From Dongia_B sp035539215 (GTDB lineage: Bacteria; Pseudomonadota; Alphaproteobacteria; Dongiales; Dongiaceae): DNA of 64,000 nucleotides. The stretch is taken from positions 62,001 to 126,000 of the forward strand of contig DATLIX010000080.1 in assembly GCA_035539215.1 (NCBI GenBank), read 5' to 3'. The stretch's first letter is position 1. Each line of letters starts with the position of its first letter. A program made the translations under genes and the position numbers. Below, in pieces: positions 51,368 to 59,689 of the stretch. Below the pieces are notes generated by a model that was not told where the DNA came from, ran no database searches, and saw only the letters and a list, made by a program, of their open reading frames with translations.

Positions 51368-52129
51368 CTACAGTTGTCGTTCCAGCCACGCAAGTGCCGC
51401 CGGCACGTCCGGCGCACTCGGCAGGTCGGGGCGGCGGGGGCGGCGGAGCATGACGACCCGGATGCCGAGCGCGCGCGCAGCGGTGAGTTTGCCGTCGGTG
51501 GCGTCGCCGCCGCTGTTCTTGCAGACGATCGTATCGATGCGGTGCTGCTTGAGCAGGGCCAGTTCGTCGTCGTAGCGGAACGGCCCGCGCGCCAGCAGCA
51601 GCTGCGACTGCGCGAAATGCAGCGACGGGTCCGGCGCCTCTACCGAGCGGATCAGGAACCAGATCTCATCGAGACCGGTGAAATGCGCCAGCTCCTGGCG
51701 GCCGAGGGCGAGGAAGACGCGTCGGGCGGGCTGCATGCGATCGTCGTCGCGCAAGACGGCGGCCGCTTCCGGCCAGCTGTCGACCGGCGTCCAGCGGTCA
51801 CCTTCGGCCGGCTGCCAGGCCGGACGTTCCAGGCGCAGCAAGGCGGTGCCTGTCTTGCCGCAGGCTTCGGCGGCGTTCCAGCCCATGCGCGAGGCGAAGG
51901 GATGCGTGGCGTCGATCACCGCGTCGATCTTTTCCCGGCGGAGATGATCGGCAAGGCCGACAGGACCGCCATAACCGCCGATCCGCACCTCGCCCGTGGG
52001 CAGGCGCGGTGCACCGACCCGGCCGGCCAGCGACGAGACGACCCTGAGGCCCGGCAAGGCCACAGCAGCTTCCGCCAGCTTGTAGCCCTCGGTGGTGCCG
52101 CCGAGAATGAGCAGGGTTTTCGCCGTCAT
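51368..52129 (-). CDS. cobK: Precorrin-6A reductase, CobK
   Basis: The 253-residue protein has the CobK/CbiJ pattern: LLILGGTTEGYKLAEAAV, DAVIDATHPFASRMGWNA, VFLALGRQELAHF and TIVCKNSGGDATDGKLTAA. It reduces precorrin-6A to precorrin-6B (6Y) with NADPH, the step just before CobL. The start at 52129 is set by homology; upstream codons lack it. It is transcribed toward the cobGHIJ operon and separately from cobL. No second riboswitch was seen before it. Confidence 0.9.
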   Translation of the reverse strand: MTAKTLLILGGTTEGYKLAEAAVALPGLRVVSSLAGRVGAPRLPTGEVRIGGYGGPVGLADHLRREKIDAVIDATHPFASRMGWNAAEACGKTGTALLRLERPAWQPAEGDRWTPVDSWPEAAAVLRDDDRMQPARRVFLALGRQELAHFTGLDEIWFLIRSVEAPDPSLHFAQSQLLLARGPFRYDDELALLKQHRIDTIVCKNSGGDATDGKLTAARALGIRVVMLRRPRRPDLPSAPDVPAALAWLERQL

Positions 52130-52222
52130 GGCCGCGGATACCCGAAGAATGTGATCTCTGTGCTTAGCGCGAATCGACCTTGGGCTCAATCATTGCCGGC
52201 GTCGATGGCCAAGGCGGCTGCT

Positions 52223-52756
52223 TCAGCGGGCGACCGGCCGCCACAGAAAGGCGCGCTGCTCATCCTTGAGACCGAGGGCGCGGTGCCGCTCGCGGATGGC
52301 GGCGAGGCCGGGCCCGAGATGGCCCATGTCGCGGAAGCCGAGGCGCCGGTAATAGGGCGCGTTCCAGGGAATCGTGCTGAAGGTGCTGAGGGTCAGGATG
52401 GGCAAGGATTGCGACCTTGCCCAGGATTCCACCGCATCGATCAGCCGCTGCGCCAGGCGATGGCCGGCATGTTCGGGCAGGACGTCGATTTCCTCGATAT
52501 AGGCGGCGCCATCGATAATGGCGAATTGCACGAAGGCCACCGGGCATCCCGCCTCGTTGCCGGTTGCCGGCGTCATCACCAGCACTTGCCCGGTTGCGAT
52601 CGATGCGGCGACACTTGTCGGCGATCCTGCTCCGGCATGCGCCACCCAGTCGAAATCGGTGCCGCGAAAGCGCTGGGCCGCGGCCTGCTCCACGGCACGG
52701 ATGATGCCGACCTCGTCGGCTCGCGCCGGGCGCAGGTGATAGGCGCCCTGGTTCAT
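52223..52756 (-). CDS. GNAT-family N-acetyltransferase
   Basis: The 177-residue protein has the GNAT fold: YHLRPARADEVGIIRAVEQAA at the start, the beta4 strand AYIEEIDVLPEHAGHRLAQRLIDAVESWA with an acetyl-CoA pyrophosphate loop (HAGHRLA in place of the usual Q/RxxGxG/A), and NAPYYRRLGFRDMG. It transfers an acetyl group to an unknown amine. It overlaps the upstream small membrane-protein gene by four bases (ATGA). Confidence 0.84.
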   Translation of the reverse strand: MNQGAYHLRPARADEVGIIRAVEQAAAQRFRGTDFDWVAHAGAGSPTSVAASIATGQVLVMTPATGNEAGCPVAFVQFAIIDGAAYIEEIDVLPEHAGHRLAQRLIDAVESWARSQSLPILTLSTFSTIPWNAPYYRRLGFRDMGHLGPGLAAIRERHRALGLKDEQRAFLWRPVAR

Positions 52757-53043
52757 CCCGCAGCAGGTCCGTGCGTCATGTCGTAATAGACGGCCACGGC
52801 AAAGACGATCTGCAGCACGATCCAGCTCGTCATGATCGGGACAAGACGCCGGCGCCGGAACTTCATGCAGGCCCAGACGATGCAGGGCAGCACGCCGGGG
52901 AAAATGAAAAAGCCCGCGGCCTTGCCGAGCACGGCGGGCAAGCCGTTGACCGGATCGAAGCCGCCGCCTGCTGCGAGATGCAGGACGACGGCAATAATCA
53001 CGGCGACGACAAGGATGATCAGCAGAGCCTGCTTGCGCGACAT
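52753..53043 (-). CDS. Small inner-membrane protein of unknown function
   Basis: The 96-residue protein has three hydrophobic segments: LLIILVVAVIIAVVLHLA, a central FFIFPGVLPCIVWACM and WIVLQIVFAVAVYY. A KFRRRR stretch probably faces the cytoplasm. The start at 53043 is chosen because a longer form runs into the preceding gene. It lies between the unknown 149-residue gene (13 bases upstream) and GNAT (4-base overlap), so the three appear to be one operon. No family recognised. Confidence 0.68.
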   Translation of the reverse strand: MSRKQALLIILVVAVIIAVVLHLAAGGGFDPVNGLPAVLGKAAGFFIFPGVLPCIVWACMKFRRRRLVPIMTSWIVLQIVFAVAVYYDMTHGPAAG

Positions 53044-53056
53044 GTGATCGTGCCGC

Positions 53057-53506
53057 TCAGTGATGATGGGCTTCGTGGAGGATCTGGTCCTTGAGGCCCG
53101 TCTCATAGGCGGCGCCGGCCGGCGTCAGCACGCAGCCCAGCGGGAAATGCGACTGGATCAGGCCCTTGCGTTGCAAGGCCGCCCAGGCGGATTCATTGGC
53201 GAGGCCGGAGGCGTCCTGCGAGCGCACGATATAGCCGCCGAGATGGAAATGATCGCCATGCGGATGCGGCAGGCGGCTGATCATGGTGTGGCCTTCCTGT
53301 TCCGCCGGGCTGCCATAGCCTTCCATCTTCGCCAGTTCCTGGAACAGGGTCAGCGTCTTCAATTGCAGCGGGTTGAGCTTCAGCGGATTGATCTTCGGCG
53401 GCATCTGGTCGTGGCTCCTTGCAGTCCCGGCCGGCTCTGCCTGTTCGTTGCCGGCGAGGAAACGGGTGAGAAAATCATCATCGGCGGGATCGTTGCTCTG
53501 GCTCAT
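53057..53506 (-). CDS. Conserved-looking protein of unknown function, His-rich
   Basis: The 149-residue soluble protein has an acidic N-terminus, a central LKTLTLFQELAKMEGYGSP segment and a metal-binding-like HPHGDHFHLGGYIV. A winged-helix-like C-terminus (ANESAWAALQRKGLIQSHF...LTPAGAAYETG) and HEAHHH at the end follow. No family was recognised. It lies 37 bases downstream of yajQ on the same strand and may be co-transcribed. Confidence 0.68.
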   Translation of the reverse strand: MSQSNDPADDDFLTRFLAGNEQAEPAGTARSHDQMPPKINPLKLNPLQLKTLTLFQELAKMEGYGSPAEQEGHTMISRLPHPHGDHFHLGGYIVRSQDASGLANESAWAALQRKGLIQSHFPLGCVLTPAGAAYETGLKDQILHEAHHH

Positions 53507-53543
53507 CTTGGTGACCCGGCCGGTGTCAAATCCAGCGTCAAAT

Positions 53544-54032
53544 CTAGTCGCGGAAATTGACGTATTGCAGCGGCTGCTCGATCTTCATGGCGCGGACGAA
53601 GGCGATGGCTTCCTGCAGATCATCCTTCTTCTTGCCGGTGACGCGCAATTCCTCGCCCTGGATCGAGACCTGGACCTTCAGCTTGCTGTCCTTGATCTCC
53701 TTGACGATCTTCTTGGCGAGCGTCTGGTCGATGCCCTGCTTGACGATCACTTCCTGGCGCTCGGAACCGCCGGTCGCGCGCTGCGAGTCCTTGAATTCCA
53801 GCGCCCCGGCATCGAGCTTGCGGCGGGTGATATAGACCTTCAGCAATTCCTGCATCTGCTTCAGTTTCAGCTCGTCATCGGCATGGATGGTGATGACGGC
53901 CTCCTTGCGCTCGATGGTGCAATGCTTGGCGCCCTTGAAGTCGAAACGGGTGCCGATTTCGCGCACCGCGCCCTGGACGGCATTCTCGACCTCGGCGAGA
54001 TCGGTCTTCGAAACGATATCGAAGCTCGGCAT
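53544..54032 (-). CDS. YajQ-family nucleotide (cyclic di-GMP)-binding protein
   Basis: The 162-residue protein matches YajQ from end to end: MPSFDIVSKTDLAEVENAV, TRFDFKGAKHCTIERKEAV, RRKLDAGALEFKD and VKQGIDQTLAKKIVKEIKD. Some YajQ proteins bind cyclic di-GMP and act with transcription factors; others bind tRNA or nucleotides. GAGGAGA lies five bases before the ATG. It heads a possible four-gene operon with two unknown genes and the GNAT gene. Confidence 0.92.
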   Translation of the reverse strand: MPSFDIVSKTDLAEVENAVQGAVREIGTRFDFKGAKHCTIERKEAVITIHADDELKLKQMQELLKVYITRRKLDAGALEFKDSQRATGGSERQEVIVKQGIDQTLAKKIVKEIKDSKLKVQVSIQGEELRVTGKKKDDLQEAIAFVRAMKIEQPLQYVNFRD

Positions 54033-54167
54033 GGCGGTCTCCTCAATCTGCTGCCGGACAGCGGCCATGAAGGGGCGTCCGGCTGAGTCGGCGGCAATCT
54101 GCCATATTCGCGGCAAGCTGGCCAGATGAGTGGGTGCCTGGTGGTAAATAACTGAAACGAAACGGTT

Positions 54168-55556
54168 TCAGGGTTGGATCGCCGATCCGTCCGGGGTCGG
54201 GACGGGCCTCGTCGCGGCGGGCAAGGCGATCAGCCGCGGGATACGGTGATACCAGAGCGCCAGCGGCACAGCCCGCAGCACGAAGAAGCTCATCAGGGCG
54301 AACCACAGGCCCTGATTGCCGAACAGGGGGGCGGCGATCAGCTCGATTGCCGTGGCGGCGAGGGTGGCCATCAGCATGCCGTTGCGCATGTCGCGGCCGC
54401 GCGTGGCGCCGATATAGATGCCGTCGAGCTGGAAGCAGCTGACGGCGATGATCGGTGCTGCCGCCACCCAGGGAAAGAAGCGCTGCGCCATGGCCAGCAC
54501 CTCGGCGCTGCGGCTGAAAAGCGGCAGCAGATGCGGCCCGAGGGGCAGCAGGATGAGGCTCATCAGGATGGCGAGGCCGCCCGCCCAATAGGCCGAGAAC
54601 CGGGTGGCGCGGCGCAGGCCGTGGATGTCGCGGGCGCCGATCGCCTGCCCGGTCAAGGTTTCCGCCGCCTGGGCGAAGCCGTCGAGACCCTGGGCGATCA
54701 TCGCCACCATGCCGAAGAGGATGTGATTGGCGGCGAGGGTGACATCGCCGAAACGCGCCCCCAGCCGCACGAAGCAGGTGAAGACGAACATCAGCGCAAA
54801 GGTGCGGATGAAGATATCGCGATTGACCGCCATCACTTCGACCAGGCGCCGCGGCTCCAGCACCACCATCCAGCTCGGCCGTCGGCTCGGCAGGCGCCGC
54901 TGCAGCGACACGGCGACGGCCAGCCCCAGCAGGGCGGTCACCGTCTGGGCCAGCGCTGTGGCAATGGCGGCGCCGTCGACGCCCATGCGCAAAGCGAGGA
55001 CGAACAGCATGCATAGCAGGATGTTGAGCAGGTTGAGGAAAAGCTGCAGCGCCATGGCGATGACGGTGTGCTGGGTGCCGAGCAGCCAGCCGAGGACGAC
55101 ATAGAGGAGGAGGTCGAAGGGCGCGCTGAACAGGCGGAAGGTGACATAGCGGCCGGCATAGTCGCTGACCAGCGGACTCGGCCCGTAGAACATCATGCCG
55201 AGATGGTTGATCGGCACCATCAGCATCAGCAGGACCGCGCCGAAAAATGCGGCCAGGACCAAGCTGCGGCGGAACACCGCCTGCAATTCGCCGTCATCGC
55301 CGGCGCCATAGGCCTGGGCGGTGAAGCCCGCCGTCCCCATGCGCAGGAAACTGAAGGCCCAGAGCACGAAGCCGCAGAGGCTGGCGCCGATGGCAACCCC
55401 GCCCAGCGCCCCGGCATCTCCGGTACGGCCGATGAAGGCCGTATCCACCAGGCCCGGCAGCACGGTGGTGAGATTGGCGCAAATGGCCGGCAGGGCAATC
55501 GCCAGGATACGGCGATGCATTTCCGCCGGCTGCGGAATCGGGTGTGTCGCGGTCAT
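54168..55556 (-). CDS. MATE-family efflux transporter (DinF-type)
   Basis: The 462-residue transporter has twelve membrane segments in two halves. The MATE signatures include LPAICANLTTVLPGLVDTAFIGR near the N-terminus and GFTAQAYGAGDDGEL, repeated in spirit as TLTGQAIGARDIHGL in the second half. It exports cationic compounds against Na+ or H+. The ATG at 55556 is chosen over a TTG six codons earlier. Its stop lies in a CTGAAAC/GTTTCAG dyad (54152-54171) before yajQ. Confidence 0.87.
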   Translation of the reverse strand: MTATHPIPQPAEMHRRILAIALPAICANLTTVLPGLVDTAFIGRTGDAGALGGVAIGASLCGFVLWAFSFLRMGTAGFTAQAYGAGDDGELQAVFRRSLVLAAFFGAVLLMLMVPINHLGMMFYGPSPLVSDYAGRYVTFRLFSAPFDLLLYVVLGWLLGTQHTVIAMALQLFLNLLNILLCMLFVLALRMGVDGAAIATALAQTVTALLGLAVAVSLQRRLPSRRPSWMVVLEPRRLVEVMAVNRDIFIRTFALMFVFTCFVRLGARFGDVTLAANHILFGMVAMIAQGLDGFAQAAETLTGQAIGARDIHGLRRATRFSAYWAGGLAILMSLILLPLGPHLLPLFSRSAEVLAMAQRFFPWVAAAPIIAVSCFQLDGIYIGATRGRDMRNGMLMATLAATAIELIAAPLFGNQGLWFALMSFFVLRAVPLALWYHRIPRLIALPAATRPVPTPDGSAIQP

Positions 55557-55720
55557 CGGTCTCGGTTCGGCCAAAACGGGCAGTCACGGGCGACCGTCCC
55601 CAGGCGGCCCCCCCGTCGCGGCGGATCATAGGCAGGAGGACGCCCCGATCACAAGCGGTGACCGGCCGATTGCCGGCGTGTCGCCCGGGTGGCGCCAGTG
55701 TGGCGCGCCCTGCCAGCGCC

Positions 55721-55758
55721 GGTTACAGCGGTAACCAATAGCCGTGCCCGCTGTAACC
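55721..55758. promoter_or_regulatory. Inverted repeats of GGTTACAGCGG in a 362-base gap
   Basis: GGTTACAGCGG (55721-55731) recurs inverted at 55748-55758, an 11-bp perfect arm with a 16-nt spacer. The left arm also forms its own dyad, GGTTAC-AGCG-GTAACC (55721-55736). Three GTAACC/GGTTAC copies in 38 bp suggest a protein-binding site. The rest of the gap 55557-55918, between the divergent MATE and thioredoxin genes, holds no recognised gene. Confidence 0.5.
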
Positions 55759-55918
55759 ATTTTGCACCGCGGCACGAATATCATGGCAACAGCCGCCAGC
55801 CTTGGTCGCGCCAGCCTTGGGCCCCGCCGAACCGGGTCCACTTGAAGCGAGGGTGGGGCGGCGCGAAGATAAACGGGGGCCGGCGGGCAAGCCGGCGCCG
55901 CCAGGGTAGGAGACGGGC

Positions 55919-56386
55919 ATGGCACGAAAGATTTCCAGAAATCTGGCTTGGATGGGGCTCGGCTTCGCGCTCGGCATTGTCCCGACACTGTTCGACGGCA
56001 CGGCAGCTTTGCGCTGGGCGGAGCTGATGCATGCCACCCTGGCCACCCCCGCGCTCGCCGCCGAACCGACCACCTTCACCGATTCGGCCTTCCAGGCGGC
56101 CCAGCAGGCCGGCAAGCCGATCCTCGTCCACGTCAATGCCAGTTGGTGCCCGACCTGCGCCCGGCAGCGGCCGATTCTCGACAAGCTGGAGCATTCGGCC
56201 GAACTCGGCGACCTCACCGTCTTCACGGTCGATTTCGACAGCCAGAAGGATGCGCTGCATGAATTCAACGTGCAGCAGCAGAGCACGCTGATCGTCTTCA
56301 ACGGCAAGACGGAGAAAGGCCGCGCCACCGGCATCACCGATCCCGACGCAATCCGCAACCTGTTGCTGCAGGCCAAGCGGCCGTAA
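55919..56386 (+). CDS. Exported thioredoxin-fold protein
   Basis: The 155-residue protein has an N-terminal membrane/signal segment (LAWMGLGFALGIVPTLF, possible cleavage after PALAA near residue 48). A thioredoxin domain follows with the redox motif HVNASWCPTCARQRP and the cis-Pro region QQQSTLIVFNG, where the usual cis-Pro is replaced by Ser-Thr. It is expected to act in the periplasm as a thiol reductase. AGGAGA precedes the ATG. The CcdA-like gene 244 bases downstream could supply its electrons. Confidence 0.83.
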   Translation: MARKISRNLAWMGLGFALGIVPTLFDGTAALRWAELMHATLATPALAAEPTTFTDSAFQAAQQAGKPILVHVNASWCPTCARQRPILDKLEHSAELGDLTVFTVDFDSQKDALHEFNVQQQSTLIVFNGKTEKGRATGITDPDAIRNLLLQAKRP

Positions 56387-56630
56387 CCGCCCGGATCGCG
56401 CGCGTCCAGCGCCCCTCATCCCGCTTCGGGGGCGAGGGAGACCGGCGCGCTGGAAGCCTGACGGCCCGGAATAGCGGCAGATGACGAGCGAGTTCGCAGC
56501 GAGATACGCGCGTGATGAGAAGCCCCCGCCCGGATATCATGTCTCCCTCGTTCCGCATCGCGGCAAGAGCGCCGGGATGAGGGGACGCATGGCAGGTGCG
56601 TCAAGATCGGCGCAGGTCCAAACGGGTTGA

Positions 56631-57413
56631 ATGACAGTGGCTGTGAATTTCGATCTCGCCGCGTATGGTTTCGGTCTGCTGGCCGGCATTCTGACCGTCC
56701 TTTCGCCCTGCGTTCTGCCCTTGCTGCCGATCGTGTTCGGCAGCGCGCTGGCGGCGCATCGTTTCGGTGCCGTCGCGCTGTCGCTTGGCCTGGCGCTCTC
56801 CTTCGTGGCGGTCGGTCTTTTCGTCGCCACGATCGGCTTCTCCCTGGGACTGGACGGTGAGCTGTTCCGCCGCATCGGGGCCCTTCTTCTGCTGATCTTC
56901 GGCCTGGCGATGCTGTTCCCCACCTGGCAGGCGCTCGCCGCCGTGGCTTTCGGTCACCTGCCCGGCAGGGCATTCGGCGACCGCCTGCAGCACCATCTGC
57001 AGGATTATCGGCCGGTCGGGGCCGCCGGCCAGCTGGTGCTCGGCCTGCTGCTCGGCGCGGTCTGGAGCCCCTGCGTGGGACCTACGCTCGGTGCCGCCGC
57101 CACCCTGGCGGCACAGCGCCAGAATCTGACGGCAGTCGCCGCCATGATGCTGGTGTTCGGACTCGGCGCCAGCCTGCCGCTGCTGGCGATCGGTCTCGCT
57201 GTCGGTCGCCTGCGTCGGGCGCGGCCCGGCGGTAAGGCGGGCCGCGACTGGCGCCGCTCGGCTCTATGGGCCGGCCGCATCGGCAAGTCCGTTCTCGGCT
57301 GCCTGCTCATCCTTGTCGCACTTCTTATTCTCAGCGGCCGCGACCGCCAGATCGAATCGCAACTGGTCGCCTGGTCGCCCGACTGGCTGACTGAATTGAC
57401 GACGCGATATTGA
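56631..57413 (+). CDS. CcdA/DsbD-like transmembrane electron carrier
   Basis: The 260-residue protein has six to seven membrane segments. The paired motifs GILTVLSPCVLPLLPIVFGS and GAVWSPCVGPTLGAA hold the two cysteines that pass electrons across the membrane in CcdA and the DsbD core. It lacks the periplasmic DsbD domains, so an exported thioredoxin such as the upstream gene product is a likely acceptor. The ATG at 56631 has no strong ribosome site. Use in cytochrome c maturation cannot be excluded. Confidence 0.85.
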   Translation: MTVAVNFDLAAYGFGLLAGILTVLSPCVLPLLPIVFGSALAAHRFGAVALSLGLALSFVAVGLFVATIGFSLGLDGELFRRIGALLLLIFGLAMLFPTWQALAAVAFGHLPGRAFGDRLQHHLQDYRPVGAAGQLVLGLLLGAVWSPCVGPTLGAAATLAAQRQNLTAVAAMMLVFGLGASLPLLAIGLAVGRLRRARPGGKAGRDWRRSALWAGRIGKSVLGCLLILVALLILSGRDRQIESQLVAWSPDWLTELTTRY

Positions 57414-57580
57414 CGAAGCCGAAGGCGGGCGGTCGGTTCGAGGCGCTAATCCGGGGCCGGCAAGCACGGAAACGGCGGGGCCTGCAATGGGAGACAAGCC
57501 CGGATTGATCGGCTAACATCCCGCCGATTTTCCGGCCGGCGATCAAGCCGGCTTTCACCATGATCAAAGCGAGGGTCATC

Positions 57581-58603
57581 GTGCAGATCGCAGCACCCTA
57601 TCTGATGTTTCTCGGCAATGCGCCGGATCAACTGGCGGCGAAGACCGCCCAGGGCATTGTTCATTGGCGGCCGGAATGGTGCGTCGGCCAGATGCGCCTC
57701 GAGGGCTGCCAGGCCGATCTCGGGCTGCCGGATATGGATCTCGATGCGGCGGTGAAGGCCGGCGTGAAGACGGTGATCGTCGGCGTCGCCAATCGTGGCG
57801 GCGTGCTGTCGCCGGATTGGGTGGCGCTGCTGACGCAGGCGCTGGAACGGGGCCTTGATCTTGCCTCCGGCCTGCATCAGCGCCTGGCCGACTATCCGCA
57901 ATTGCGCGAGACCGCGGCGCGGCTGGGGCGGCAGCTGTTCGACGTGCGCCATCCGACCCAGCATTTCTCGGTCGCAACCGGCGTCAAGCGCAGCGGCAAG
58001 CGCCTGCTCGCCGTCGGCACCGATTGTTCGGTCGGCAAGATGTATACGACGCTGGCTATCGAGAAGGAGATGAAGGCGCGGGGCCTGAAGGCCGATTTCC
58101 GCGCCACCGGCCAGACCGGCATCTTCATTGCCGGCTCCGGCGTCTCAATCGACGCGGTGGTGGCGGATTTCATCTCCGGCGCCGTCGAATGGCTGAGCCC
58201 GGCCAACGACCCCGATCATTGGGACCTGATCGAGGGGCAGGGCTCGTTGTTTCATGCCTCCTATGCCGGCGTCAGCCTCGGCCTGCTGCATGGCGCGCAG
58301 CCGGATGCGCTGGTGCTGTGCCATGAACCGACCCGGACACATATGCGCGGCCTGCCGACCTTCCCGCTGCCGGATCTCAGGATCTGCATGGAGGCCAATC
58401 TCAAGGCGGCCCGGCTCACCAATCCCTCCGTGCATTGTGTCGGCATCGCCATCAACACGGCAGCCCTTGACGAAGCGGCGGGGCTCGATCTCTTGCGCCA
58501 TACCGAAGCCGAGTTCGGCCTGCCGACGGTGGATCCGGTGCGCAGCGGCGTCGGCGCCATCGTCGATTGCCTCGCCGGCAGCGCGGCCGGGGCGGCGGCA
58601 TGA
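57581..58603 (+). CDS. dgcN: DUF1611 protein, probable D-glutamate N-acetyltransferase DgcN
   Basis: The 340-residue protein matches DUF1611 with its N-terminal YLMFLGNAPDQLAAKTAQGI and the P-loop-like GTDCSVGKMYTTLAIEKEM. C-terminal ATGQTGIFIAGSGVSIDAVV and IEGQGSLFHASYAGVS follow. Proteins of this family paired with an enolase-superfamily epimerase have been named DgcN, which N-acetylates D-glutamate. The start is set at GTG 57581 because GAGGG lies five bases before it; an ATG at 57560 has no site. Its stop overlaps the dgcA start (ATGA). Confidence 0.78.
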   Translation: MQIAAPYLMFLGNAPDQLAAKTAQGIVHWRPEWCVGQMRLEGCQADLGLPDMDLDAAVKAGVKTVIVGVANRGGVLSPDWVALLTQALERGLDLASGLHQRLADYPQLRETAARLGRQLFDVRHPTQHFSVATGVKRSGKRLLAVGTDCSVGKMYTTLAIEKEMKARGLKADFRATGQTGIFIAGSGVSIDAVVADFISGAVEWLSPANDPDHWDLIEGQGSLFHASYAGVSLGLLHGAQPDALVLCHEPTRTHMRGLPTFPLPDLRICMEANLKAARLTNPSVHCVGIAINTAALDEAAGLDLLRHTEAEFGLPTVDPVRSGVGAIVDCLAGSAAGAAA

Positions 58604-59598
58604 GCCGCAAACTCACCATCCGGCATGAGAGCTGGCCGATCGCCGGCACCTTCACCATCTCGCGCGGCAGCAAGACCTCGGCGGAAGTGGTCGTGGTGGA
58701 GATTGCCGAGGGCAAGGCCGCGGGACGCGAGATAATGGGGCATGGCGAATGCGTGCCCTATGCGCGCTATGGCGAAAGCATCGAGGGTGTCATTGCCGAG
58801 ATCGAGCATCATCGCGTGGCGCTGGAAGACGGCGCCGGCCGCGAGGCGGTGCAGAAGCTGCTGAAGCCGGGCGCCGCCCGCAATGCGGTGGATTGTGCGC
58901 TCTGGGATCTCGAAGCAAAAGCGAGCGGCAAGCCGGTCTGGAAGCTCGCCGGCTTGAAGCAGCCGCGCGACCTGATGACCGCCTATACCCTGAGCCTCGC
59001 CGCGCCGGAGGACATGGCCCTGGCGGCGGCGCAGAATCTGCATCGGCCGCTGTTGAAGCTGAAACTGAGCGGGCCGCAGGATCTCGATCGCGTGCGGGCG
59101 GTTAATGCCGCCGCGCCGCAATCCAAGCTGATCATCGACGCCAATGAAGGCTGGACGATCGACGACTATCGCAAGCTCGCCCCCAGGCTGCGCGAGCTCA
59201 ATGTCATCCTGATCGAGCAGCCGCTGCCGGCCGGGGATGACGAGGCCTTGCGCGATGTCGAAAAGCCGATCCCGATCTGCGCCGACGAGGCCTGCCATGA
59301 CAGCACGACCCTGTCCGCCCTCGTGGGCAAATATCAGGCGGTCAATATCAAGCTCGACAAGACCGGTGGCCTGACGGAAGCGCTGAAGATGGCGAAGGAA
59401 GCCCAGGCGCAGGGTTTCCAGATCATGGTCGGCTGCATGGTGGCAACCTCGCTCGGTATGGCGCCGGCCTTCCTGATCGGCCAGCAATCCGCGCTGGTCG
59501 ACCTCGACGGGCCGCTGCTGCTGGCCAAGGACCGGCCACACGGCTTCCGCTTCGATGGCAGCTTCATGCATCCTTGCGACGCGGCGCTGTGGGGCTAG
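58600..59598 (+). CDS. dgcA: Enolase-superfamily epimerase, probable N-acetyl-D-glutamate racemase DgcA
   Basis: The 332-residue protein has the muconate-lactonising/dipeptide-epimerase layout. The first catalytic pair is Lys-x-Lys in LLKLKLSGPQ. The metal ligands are Asp in IIDANEGW, Glu in ILIEQPLP and Asp in ICADEACHD. The second base is Lys in INIKLDKTGGL (written here as VNIKLDKTGGL). It resembles AEE enzymes (YcjG), but the coupling to dgcN points to racemisation of N-acetyl-D-glutamate. A plain L-Ala-D/L-Glu epimerase remains possible. Confidence 0.8.
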   Translation: MSRKLTIRHESWPIAGTFTISRGSKTSAEVVVVEIAEGKAAGREIMGHGECVPYARYGESIEGVIAEIEHHRVALEDGAGREAVQKLLKPGAARNAVDCALWDLEAKASGKPVWKLAGLKQPRDLMTAYTLSLAAPEDMALAAAQNLHRPLLKLKLSGPQDLDRVRAVNAAAPQSKLIIDANEGWTIDDYRKLAPRLRELNVILIEQPLPAGDDEALRDVEKPIPICADEACHDSTTLSALVGKYQAVNIKLDKTGGLTEALKMAKEAQAQGFQIMVGCMVATSLGMAPAFLIGQQSALVDLDGPLLLAKDRPHGFRFDGSFMHPCDAALWG

Positions 59599-59689
59599 AG
59601 GCTTCACTTCTTTCTGGGTTCCCTCTCCAGAGAGGCGAGGGCGAAGGGAGCGAAGCAGCAAAAGATAAACAAAAATCGGGCGGAAGATC

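Noticed and set aside
54152..54171. CTGAAAC/GTTTCAG dyad as a LacI-type operator
   Set aside because: It lies at the end of the MATE gene and not in a promoter position, and no LacI regulator is in the window.
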